Shown: positions 20,601 through 27,643 of the stretch, in pieces | How the letters are laid out: each line of letters begins with the position of its first letter | Position numbering within the stretch: position 1 is the stretch's first letter | Source of the DNA: Monosiga brevicollis MX1 | Lineage: Eukaryota > Opisthokonta > Choanoflagellata > Craspedida > Salpingoecidae | DNA length: 32,118 nt | Reading direction: 5' to 3' | NCBI RefSeq assembly: GCF_000002865.3 | Contig: NW_001865064.1 | Location: 360,895-393,012 of the forward strand | Notes under the pieces: generated by a model | Databases searched by the model: none | Told to the model about the DNA's origin: nothing | What the model saw: the letters and a program-made list of their open reading frames with translations, nothing else | Translations under genes and position numbers: made by a program

Positions 20601-22476
20601 GACCTCTGTTTGTGCGCCCGAGCAGTTGGTGTTCCGAGAAGTGACTGCGACCTCAGACCGTGTTTGCCGCAACAACGTGACCTGTGACGTGGGCTCTCAG
20701 TATGAACAGGTCCCCATGTCCCTCAGCACGGAGCGTGTATGTGCTAACCTGACCGTGTGCAGCGAGTACCAAGACACATTGGCCCAGCCTACCCCCACCT
20801 CTGACCGAGTGTGTGAAGACATTGACTTCTGCGAGTCAAACCCCTGCCTCAATGGAGGAGTCTGCGTCAGCCTGGAAGCCACCTTTGAGTGTGTCTGTCC
20901 TCAGGGTTTCACGGGCGACACGTGTGAGCTGGTGGACTACTGCTCCTACGACGACTACTGCGGCATTGCTGCGGGCCGCGCCTCGGCGTGCATCAACGAC
21001 TATGAGAAAGAGGCCATCTTCTGCACGTGCACGGCAAACCATGCTTGCGGCTGCTGCGACAGTGCGCCGAGCCCATTCCCTTGGGTTGTGGACCAATGCC
21101 CCAGCTGGACGCCTTCGCCGACGTTGGACAAGTCCTGTGAGTCCTTTGACAAGATTGAGTCGGACGCTAGCCGTTCCAACTCGAACAGTGGCACCAACAC
21201 CCTTCAGGAGAGCTCGGCGGCCATTGCTGGGCTGGCTGCGGGCGTGGTTCTGGTGCTTTTGGTATTGATCTTTGTGGCGGTTCGCTACCGTCGCTCCCAG
21301 CGCTTCAAGCCGGAGGATGACGACATGACCACGTTGATGATGCACAACAATCCCGTCTTTGAGCAGCCCGTGCCCGTGGATGCCTACATTGGCAGCCACA
21401 AGCGAGCAGCTGGCTTTGCTGGCATGCGGTACCACGACAATCTGCTGCAACTGGATGATGCCCAAGTGGGTGTGGTATACGATCTGCTTCAGCTTCCGCG
21501 CCCAGCCAAGTGCATGCTGCAGCCGTTGCAGGGTCGCCTGGACATGTTCCTCAACCGCTACGTGCCCCCTGCAGCCGCCGAACTAGGCTCCATGGGCGAG
21601 GCTCACCCCATGCTGGAGGAAAGCCTGGCCTATCTTCTCTCGGCTCTTGTTGATACGATGATGGAAGAAGCCTTGGACACCTCTGCCAGTCTTGCGCAGA
21701 ATGAGGTACCCGAAGCCGAGCGCGCCGTCCTTGCGTGGGCCGAGCCCGCCAAGAGGGGTCGCGCGCTTCGCATCAAGGATTTTGCGGGCATGAAGCCCAT
21801 GCGCTGGAGTCCGTATGTGGACCCGTCTACGGGCTTGCGCGAGGAGGCTGAGTACGAGGATATGTCTGCTTTCTTCAGTCGCCCTACAATTCGTCGCAAG
21901 GGCGTCATGGCCAACAACGGCTATGACGTTGCTCTGCACGCGCAAAGCGGGGAGTATGACTTTGCGTTGCCGCAAGACGAAACGACCTATGATCTCGCCG
22001 CCAAGACCGGCGGCGATGTGTATGACGTGGGAGCTCGGCTGCACGAGCCTTTGCAGGGCTTTGACGAAGCACCGTACTACATGGCATCTCCGGAAGCGAC
22101 TTACACGGTTGCGTCTCCCGAGGTTACATACTCAACGGCAACGCCGCAGCATGGGCACGATGACGACCGACGCTACTCATATGCAAGCGACGTTTACTCA
22201 CAGCGCGGAAGCAACCCATACCTCAACAAAACTGATGACTATGAACAGGCCAATTACGGCATGCCTTTGTATGACGATCATGATGACGACTATGACGATG
22301 CGTCCACGCTTCGGGTGCCGCAGCCCAACTTGGACGACGACTACGATAACATGGTAAACGCGCATCAGGCATCAGAACCGCAACGCTTGCAACAAGCTTC
22401 GCGCCCCATCGAGGTGCGCCCGGGCTCGGTGCGCTATTCGAAGCGTGATTCAACCGCTGATTCGGCCGAGATTTAA
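5622..22476 (+). CDS. Giant hedgling-like transmembrane receptor: Hedge-VWA-cadherin-TNFR repeats-TMEM132-like-dockerin-EGF-TM-pTyr tail, about 5,408 aa
   Basis: Exons: 5622-5723, 5868-5914, 6009-6224, 6347-6429, 6565-6650, 6784-22476; 16,227 bases in phase, all GT...AG. Domains by approximate residue: signal peptide 1-29 (hydrophobic LLLLLLLPFLA; Met13 is an alternative start); paired Cys modules near 119-131 and 261-290; Hedge-like 345-456; VWA 458-647 with MIDAS D468xS470xS472; PPC-like beta domain about 660-755; two cadherin repeats 764-957 (DVNDNAP, ATDADAG); Cys-rich repeats 958-3279; TMEM132-like module about 3290-3834; Ig-like beta domains to 4257; second cohesin-like domain; RRRR at 4409-4412; dockerin-like EF-hand pair about 4436-4500; short Cys repeats 4712-4857; EGF 4857-4894; membrane helix 4990-5011; tail 5012-5408 rich in tyrosine. 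This indicates a type I surface adhesion or signalling receptor. Hedge-VWA-cadherin order is that of hedgling proteins. Introns occur only in the first 1.2 kb. The family calls are by eye; the membrane topology is strongly supported. Confidence 0.9.
7291..7617 (+). other. Hedge-like (hedgehog N-terminal signalling) domain within the giant protein
   Basis: Residues about 348-456 follow the hedgehog signalling domain by eye: SARMASRLKVLANLV matches the CKDKLNALAISV helix, ATLHNTGRAALLTV matches the SLHYEGRAVDIT segment, and CADAGFDYVLYNSSAAIYVSV matches [22 protein letters not shown]-type sequence. The VWA domain starts immediately after it, as in hedgling proteins. Of the animal zinc triad only one His is kept (H404); the Asp and second His positions are L411 and Y449. 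The acidic calcium-binding cluster is not evident. Confidence 0.75.
7618..8190 (+). other. von Willebrand factor A domain within the giant protein
   Basis: Residues 458-647 start at MDLAFLIDASGSID, giving the metal-site DxSxS at D468, S470 and S472. The GGGTYTAAGL loop supplies T547, and VLIVVSDGA supplies D583. The MIDAS therefore looks intact and able to bind a divalent metal and ligand, as in integrin I domains and collagen-binding VWA domains. Confidence 0.9.
8536..9120 (+). other. Two cadherin repeats within the giant protein
   Basis: Residues about 764-957. Repeat 1 ends in the calcium-linker motif DVNDNAPVP. Repeat 2 has SIAENAAVGTLV, ATDADAGVNANLAFSI and the strand motif TGRLTVASPLDAE. 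The first repeat is divergent at its N-terminus (ISRAENAPIGSIV) but has TSGVITLIAPLDRE in the expected place. Confidence 0.88.
9121..12450 (+). repeat. TNFR/GCC2-like cysteine-rich repeats of the giant protein, with a non-Cys insert
   Basis: Dozens of units of about 40 residues with patterns such as CxxCxAGxYLxGTCxxxSxxxC resemble TNFR, GCC2/GCC3 and furin-like repeats. They begin with an ephrin-receptor-like unit (GTYPCTACPAAHYQPGT). At about 11126-11490 a low-cysteine insert of about 115 residues breaks the pattern between GDQSTT and CSACTAECG. These units probably form a long disulphide-linked stalk outside the cell. Confidence 0.88.
12450..16086 (+). repeat. Short APTxTSDRxC tandem repeats of the giant protein, main block
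   Basis: I count about 33 copies of a unit of roughly 22 residues with consensus TxCxxxQYExxAPTxTSDRxC, mixed with TNFR- and GCC2-like units (for example 13300-13600 and 13960-14900). The cysteine pair, QYE and TSDR core are the best-kept positions; SNR, STDR and TTDR variants occur. A second block of six lies at 20383-20820. Confidence 0.9.
16105..17750 (+). other. TMEM132-like cohesin and Ig module within the giant protein
   Basis: Residues about 3290-3834 track the TMEM132 ectodomain in order: TCITDAATGTCVARHAVPAHWF (the Cys pair followed by WF), then a cohesin-like domain from DVLLALPRDNVYAGDTFVV to AVNHVATVEGG. Next come VVPDTVNLFNTAFLDGHDVS and a C-x8-10-C segment, then VWSPSTFAMTVSDDELSPVQGW followed by CQQVYQRAAVTVRANF. 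TMEM132 proteins have VWxPxLPLxIxxSDxELSxIxGW and a QYQRAxVxVxxxF segment at the same places. TMEM132 is known to combine a cohesin homologue with Ig domains and to be of holozoan origin. Confidence 0.75.
19027..19435 (+). other. Second cohesin-like beta domain within the giant protein
   Basis: After several bacterial-Ig-like (BIG2-type) beta domains, residues about 4260-4396 begin GVHDADLGTANGLPL and continue with VGQSQVADLRINVGTESL, ARLRVTFSEHVRVLSVS and VSLGGLTLAMDSAGDASV. This is the usual cohesin-type alternation of hydrophobic strands. It lies directly before the polybasic site and the dockerin-like pair. The family call is by pattern only. Confidence 0.5.
19555..19752 (+). other. Dockerin-like pair of calcium loops within the giant protein
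   Basis: Residues about 4436-4500 contain GDVDGNCIFDASDITYIQ and DADGDGSFDMSDADYLLRVY. Each has the dockerin calcium loop with acidic or Asn ligands at loop positions 1, 3, 5 and 12 (DVDGNCIFDASD, DADGDGSFDMSD), followed by a short helix. The gap between the two loops is about 10 residues longer than in bacterial type I dockerins. The pair follows a CANPPCASC segment and a polybasic RRRR. Confidence 0.75.
20818..20931 (+). other. EGF domain within the giant protein
   Basis: Residues 4857-4894 read DIDFCESNPCLNGGVCVS followed by FECVCPQGFTGDTCE, with all six cysteines and the CxNGGxC and CxxGFxGxxC motifs of a canonical EGF domain. It sits between the second block of short Cys repeats and the membrane helix. 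Confidence 0.93.
21217..22476 (+). other. Membrane helix and tyrosine-rich cytoplasmic tail of the giant protein
   Basis: The helix AAIAGLAAGVVLVLLVLIFV (residues 4990-5011) is followed by the stop-transfer RYRRSQRFK. The tail has an NPVF motif, a helix-rich stretch of about 200 residues without a recognised fold, and then about 18 tyrosines in the last 185 residues. Four YD(V/F/L)(A/G) units start at bases 21922, 21955, 21988 and 22021, exactly 33 bases apart. Two YxN motifs (YLNK, YDNM) match the known Grb2-type SH2 preference. An ASPEATYTVASPEVTYS near-repeat also occurs. Confidence 0.85.
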
Positions 22477-23637
22477 AGACATCAGCATGGCTTCTTCTTG
22501 GCATCGACGGGTTAGAAGCGTAAGCAAATCTTTTGCTCGCGACTTGAATTCTTTCGTCGTTTTTGTTTCGTTCTCGTTCCCCTATTTTCTTCTCTTTTGC
22601 TTCTTTTCTTTGTGACGTTTCGTGTTGAGTCTTGTGGTCATCAAGGATGAGTAATCAAGATTCTCCATCAATGTGTTCTTGGCATCTTCTGATTGACATG
22701 CCTATTTTGTCCTGCGGGCATGACGTCTGTGCCCAGCTGTCCCCGCTGTCCAACTTTTCGTTTTATCCCTGACCCATCCCTCGCTTTGGTGGAGCACATC
22801 AGAATCAAACTCGCGCGATACAGCAAATACCATCGCGAGCGTGCTCATGGCTTCATAATTCTGCCAACGAGGCTTTTTCATGCATCCGCTATGCGGCCAG
22901 ATTTTGTTTTTGTTTTTTTGGGTGGCGCGTTTTGTTTCATTTGTGAATTGGTTTGTTGGTTTGAGCATGCTTAAAACTTTGGGGCGTCTATTGAGCTTGC
23001 CTTACGTAAGCCAATCGCCCCTTCTCTTCTTTTTGTCGAGGGGTTCAACCACGTACCATGCTTTCCTCTGCTCGATACTCGCGTGTAGGCTTTTTAACCA
23101 TGATGTTGGTTTCTTATGTGAACGTTGTGTTTGTCTGAGCTGTTATTTCCATGTTCTATCATCTCTGCACCAAGTTCTTGTGTTGGTATTGTTTTGGCTC
23201 ACAATCCTCCGTCTTTTTTTGGGGCGGTGTGCAGTCAGATTCGTGTGCAGTCAGATTCGTAGTGCTGTGTTGTTCATGATTGTCCTTCTGGACAGCTGTG
23301 CTGTTGTTGTGATTGTTTTTGCCTGCCTGCTCTGCTCTTCTCATTGTTTTAGAGAAGACAACCCTTGAGCGCGTGGCAACCGGGCGATTTTTCTGATCGT
23401 CCCACCACAATTGATTGGAAAAAAAAAAAAAAAAAAAACCCCCCCGACTCGTTGTGGATCCTTGGATGGTGCAGAAGGTTTTGTCCACAACTTGGGTCAC
23501 AGGGCACTCAGCCTAGTCTACGACGGTCTGCTTTTGGGAAACGCCCGTGCTGACGTTCGCGTACATGCAGCTATCATTCGTGCATCCTTTGCAACAATTG
23601 TGTCATTTGAGTTGGGCTTGCTCTGAATTAAAGTTGT
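22477..23637. other. Convergent intergenic region (3' ends of the receptor and GT43 genes)
   Basis: The region is T-rich and lacks a supportable gene. Within it are A20 followed by C7 at 23419-23445 and a perfect tandem 16-base duplication at 23227-23258. Both flanking genes end towards this stretch, so it should contain both polyadenylation sites. I see no AATAAA on either strand close to either stop codon; an ATTAAA lies at about 23627 on the plus strand. Confidence 0.5.
23227..23258 (+). repeat. Tandem 16-base duplication
   Basis: GTGTGCAGTCAGATTC occurs twice head to tail without mismatch. This is a recent local duplication with no evident function. Confidence 0.9.
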
Positions 23638-25494
23638 TTAGACATCAACAAACTGGCTAGTTTGCTCAGTGTACTTGGCCTCGAGACGTGCCACGGTCTT
23701 GACATGCCTGTAAATCCACACATACACGCAGCAGAGACGGGCAAATTGATATCAGGGAGGATCAAACCGAAAATTCGATTTGTTTTCCTGTGGGAGTTGG
23801 AGCACGCGCCCGTTTGCACGTACCAAACATATACCCGTGTGCATTCATCAGCCAAGGGCTCGAGCGTGTCAACGGTCATGCCGGTAGCAAGCAGGAAGCG
23901 ATTTTCACCAGTGCTAGTGGGTGCCAACTCTTCAAACTTGACCGGATCTTCTCGCAAAAAGTAGCTGGGCGAGTTGGCCGGTCAAAATGGGGTAAAAAGG
24001 TCAGACCCGGATAAAAAAATCAAAGAGGGGGAGACTCGGATCAAAAAAAAAAAAAAAGAGGGGGGTAGAGTGGGTCATATAGTACAAACCGCACAGAGAC
24101 GGCAAAACCAGCCATATCGAGCGGGAAAGGGTGGCGAAAGCTGGGATTATAGGCGAAAAACCCCGTGACCTAAGCATCACCGAGGCATGAGCCAGCGAGA
24201 AAGAAACCAAAGGGACCAAGGCAAGGCGAACCGAGCCGAGACCTACGCGGCCATGCTGGACGATGGGGTATTCGACCCGTCGAGCTCCCGAGTAGGCAAC
24301 AGGCCAAACACCCACGTTCTTCACCTTGGCAATCTCATCAAAGAGTGCCAGCGCGTAGACGTTGTCATCGTCTAGTGGACATTGAGAACCGGTGGAAAGT
24401 GAGGGTAGAAGGAGGAGCAACGATGCCCAATACCAAGCAAGTGTGTGATCGTTGAGGTGCATTGGGATGCTTTTGTGAGCGACTAGGGCGAGAAGGGGGC
24501 AGACCAGCAAAGTAGGCTTTGGAGTCGGGGTGTGGATTCAGACGGCGGATGTACTCAATGCCAAAGTTGCGCTGAGTATTGGCCTTGAAAGCGTTGGCAG
24601 GGCGCACTTCTTTGATGGCCAAATGGGCATGATTTACCGAGCAGTCCGCCAGGAATCGAGATACTGGCACGGGTGGGGAGCAGCAATGCGAAACATTCAC
24701 ACACATTGCCCGGCATGAATAAGCGTGAGGAATAGGGGCATGGGACCATCTTACTGAGACCATACCTGGACCGGTCTTCTCCGCGGAATCTTCCACGACG
24801 ACCCAGAATATGTTGTGCTAAGTTAAGATGCATGGACGTGTGCGTTTGAATTGGGCCGGGGTTGTGTGCGGGTATAGGAAACTGAGGCTGATCGATTCGG
24901 AGACGGGAAGCCAAGGGCCAACCTTGAAGGATGCGGCGTACAGTGTGTGGGAAAGCTTGTGCAGGTCAAGTAGCTGTGTCGGTCGGCTGTACGTTGGCGT
25001 GACCTGAAGGGAGCAATTGCCGGCGTGACGGGCATGTCACGGGGAGACAGTCAAACGCATGAGCAGGCTCACCCACAAAAATGATTGCTGGTTGGTCTGT
25101 TTGAAAGCGCGGAGGCCTAAAGTGAGCAGACATGTAGCAAGCCCGGATGAGGTTGAAGGACGGGCTGGATGAGACTCTGGGGCATGATACCGAGCTCAGA
25201 AGGGCGAAGGCCGACCTGAGAAGTCCGCGAGATGTACGTGACGGCAGGGCTTCAAGCACATCCTCGAGCTGTACCAAAAGCTTAAGAGGGAGTAAAGAGC
25301 AGGGCGCAGAGTGATGAACAGCGGGGTACTCGAGGCAAGGCGCGCGCATGTCACGAAAGTCGCTTGAACTGGGTGTATGGCAGTGACGGGTAAACCACCT
25401 GGCGATTTTGTATCATGAGATAGAAGCTGAGCAAGGCCAATGCGACCACAGCCACATACTCCCAGCGCCCGACGACGCGGCCAACCCCAGCCAT
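23638..25494 (-). CDS. Glycosyltransferase family 43, beta-1,3-glucuronyltransferase-like type II membrane protein, 10 exons, 302 aa
   Basis: Exons on the minus strand: 25494-25399, 25280-25216, 25116-25077, 25003-24923, 24817-24766, 24663-24505, 24371-24247, 24169-24090, 23964-23824, 23707-23638; 909 bases, every junction in phase. The product has an N-terminal signal anchor (YVAVVALALLSFYLMIQ, about residues 13-29), then AIIFVTPTYSRPTQ, FWVVVEDS, NTQRNFGIEYIRRL, the metal motif AYFADDDNVYALALFDEI (D165-D167), VGVWPVAYSGARRVE, HPFPLDMAGFAVSVR and TLEPLADECTRVYVWHVKT. This order is that of B3GAT-type GlcAT enzymes, which add glucuronic acid to the galactose end of proteoglycan linkers or similar glycans in the Golgi. 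The segment carrying the GGYQES motif, with the catalytic-base Glu of human GlcAT-I, is not found between DMAGFAV and FLRED. Activity is therefore uncertain. The donor of exon 1 (CAG|GTGGTT) is the weakest junction. GT43 xylosyltransferases are an alternative. Confidence 0.88.
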
Positions 25495-26240
25495 TGTGGC
25501 ATCAAGTTGGCAGCAATCCACGGCCAGCCACCGGCGATGAGCAGATGGAAAGCTGTCGTCGTCTGCTTCACAGACGCGCGAAGATGTTTTTAAATTGCTT
25601 GCATGCACGCTCGTGTGAGGTCACATCTTGGTTATGGTTTGCACGGCACTGCTCCGTGCCAATCGGGCCAGGTCAGGCAGAGGCTTTGCCCCAAGCCCTT
25701 TGTAGCCCTTTGTAAGGCAGTGGCTTTGTAAGGAGGTAATTAGCGTCGCGAGTCGTGTTGCTCAATGGGTCACAGCAGGCCCTCAGGGTTGTGCTGTGTC
25801 TTCCTCAGCCATACTGTGGCTCTTCCTCTCTCATGATCAAGCAAAGCTTCTTTGTAGCGCAAGGAGTCGTGTCACAAGAAGAGGCTCAGTAGATAACAAG
25901 CAGGTGTGTGTAACACCCCAACCAGCAGGCATCGATAAACCCTGTCACCGATGCCCATGCCCTCGTTCAACTCTCTTCCCATCAGCCATCTCTTCGAGCC
26001 TTAAAATAATAGATCCGATGTTAAAAATGGAAATTGACGAATAATTGACAAAAAATTAACAAAAAATTGACGAAAAATGAACAAAAAAATCAATCCGCTC
26101 TCTTTTGTTCCCTGTTGTTGTTACATGTGGTAGTTGTACTTTTCCTTTGTGTCTTTGCTCTTTCCTTCTCTCTTTCTCAAACCGACCAAACCAATTCATC
26201 TCTCTCTCTCGCTCTCTCGCTCTCTGTCTCTCTCTCTGTC

Positions 26241-26289
<49 letters not shown>

Positions 26290-26563
26290 ACTCTCTTTCT
26301 CAAACCGACCAAACCTCTCTGTCGCTGTCTCTGTCTCTGTCTCTGTCTCTGTCGCTGTCTCTGTCTCTGTCTCTGTCTCTGTCTCTGTCTCTGTCTCTGT
26401 CTCTGTCTCTGTCTCTGTCTCTGTCTCTGTCTCTGTCTCTGTCTCTGTCTCTGTCTCTGTCTCTGTCTCTGTCTCTGTCTCTGTCTCTGTCTCTGTCTCT
26501 GTCTCTGTCTCTGTCTCTGTCTCTGTCTCTGTCTGTCTCTCTCTCTCTCTCTCTAGGGACGCG
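25495..26563. promoter_or_regulatory. Divergent intergenic region between the GT43 and methyltransferase genes
   Basis: The flanking genes point outward, so both promoters should lie here. Positions 25980-26095 are AT-rich, with repeated short AAAATTGAC / AAAAATTAAC units. The methyltransferase side is filled by the pyrimidine repeat at 26161-26555. No gene is visible. Confidence 0.4.
26161..26555 (+). repeat. CT and (CTGTCT)n repeat with a duplicated 24-base block
   Basis: About 110 bases of (CT)n with GT interruptions are followed at 26320-26536 by a nearly pure CTGTCT hexamer array of over 30 units, ending in (CT)n and TAG just before the methyltransferase start. A 24-base block ending in CAAACCGACCAAACC occurs twice, at 26169-26192 and 26292-26315, showing that a segment of about 123 bases was duplicated. 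Long frames through the repeat are artefacts. Confidence 0.93.
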
Positions 26564-27454
26564 ATGCATGGGAGCGTGATGGCGGCGGTGCGGGGTGGTG
26601 TGCGGTTGGGGTGGCGGGGGATGGCGACGGGCAAGACCGGGGCGACGTTGCGGATGCCACGGGCGACACCGGCCATGCAGACGTTGCAGACGGCCAAGGA
26701 CGAGGCAACGCGGCACGGGCGGTCCAGTCACTGGGAGACGGTGTGGCAAGAGGGCGTCCGGCCGCTCGGCAAGTTTGATGCCGGGGGGCCCTGTCCGGCT
26801 CTTGAGATCTTGCTGGCGCAGGACGACGTGCCACGGCACCCCGAGGCGCGGGCCTTGGTGCCGGGATGCGGCCGGGGCTATGACTTGCCGGTGCTGGCTC
26901 GGCATGGATTTCACGTCGAGGGCTGGGAACTCTCAGAGACGGCCGCGCAGGTGGCTCGGGACTACATCAACAGTCAGGAGCACGCCACCCCTGATGCTCC
27001 TTTGACAGGCACCATGAGCGTCGCCCGCATGGATTTTTTCGAACCCACCTCCGATCAGCAGTACGACCTCATTTATGACTACACCTTCCTTTGCGCGCTG
27101 CATCCAGACAGCCATCAAGCATGGGCCCGGCAAATGCGCGCCCTCCTCCGTCCCGGTGGTCTTCTCGTCACCGTCATCTTTCCCATTGTTGACAAAGAGG
27201 GTGGGTCACCTCAACACCCGCTGTTTTTGGTGTTGCTCGATTGTCTTTCTTCCCCCCGCTCATTGCTTCGCCCCCCTTCCTTTCTCTGCGCAGGTGGGCC
27301 ACCCTTTGCCATGAGCATGGAGCTGGTGTCAGGGCTGCTCCAAGGCCAAAACTTTGAGTGTCAGCACCTGGCCATGCTGCCAGATAGTAGCTGCAATAAA
27401 GGCCGCGAGGGCATCACCGCCCTCGGTCTCTGGCGAGCTCCAGACGCTTGCTGA
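26564..27454 (+). CDS. TPMT-like SAM-dependent (thiol/thiocyanate) methyltransferase, 2 exons, 265 aa
   Basis: Exons 26564-27200 and 27294-27454 give 265 residues. The fold is that of the TPMT/HOL family: SSHWETVWQEG (residues 54-64), the SAM-binding loop ALVPGCGRGYDLPVLA (97-112), VEGWELSETAAQVA, YDLIYDYTFLCALHPD (167-182), LRPGGLLVTVIFPI and KEGGPPFAMS (211-220). The latter spans the splice site and is restored only by splicing. Relatives methylate thiols, thiocyanate, iodide or other small nucleophiles; the substrate cannot be told from sequence. The first 50 residues are Arg/Gly/Ala-rich with almost no acid and may be a mitochondrial presequence. Starts at Met6, Met20 or Met38 are possible. 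The intron is 93 bases and free of stops, so the unspliced frame stays open and would insert 31 residues. Confidence 0.9.
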   Translation: MHGSVMAAVRGGVRLGWRGMATGKTGATLRMPRATPAMQTLQTAKDEATRHGRSSHWETVWQEGVRPLGKFDAGGPCPALEILLAQDDVPRHPEARALVPGCGRGYDLPVLARHGFHVEGWELSETAAQVARDYINSQEHATPDAPLTGTMSVARMDFFEPTSDQQYDLIYDYTFLCALHPDSHQAWARQMRALLRPGGLLVTVIFPIVDKEGGSPQHPLFLVLLDCLSSPRSLLRPPSFLCAGGPPFAMSMELVSGLLQGQNFECQHLAMLPDSSCNKGREGITALGLWRAPDAC

Positions 27455-27643
27455 GCGGCTTGATAATTTTGCACCCGCCGCCGTGTCGACAGGCCTACCT
27501 CTTGTGCTCTTCATGATGACACGGCAGCCTGTTTCTTGTTCATACTTGATGTGACGTGTGAATTCGATGACCAGCGAACAAGTGTGTGCAATCGTCTTCT
27601 TATCATCTAGCATGAGTGTAGCGCGAGCCGCTTGCGGTCGAGG

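Noticed and set aside
26056-26914. Open frames of TETETE, DRDRDR, SVSVSV and SLSLSL across the CTGTCT repeat
   Set aside because: The hexamer array is open in several frames by construction. Only the part from 26564 has family similarity.
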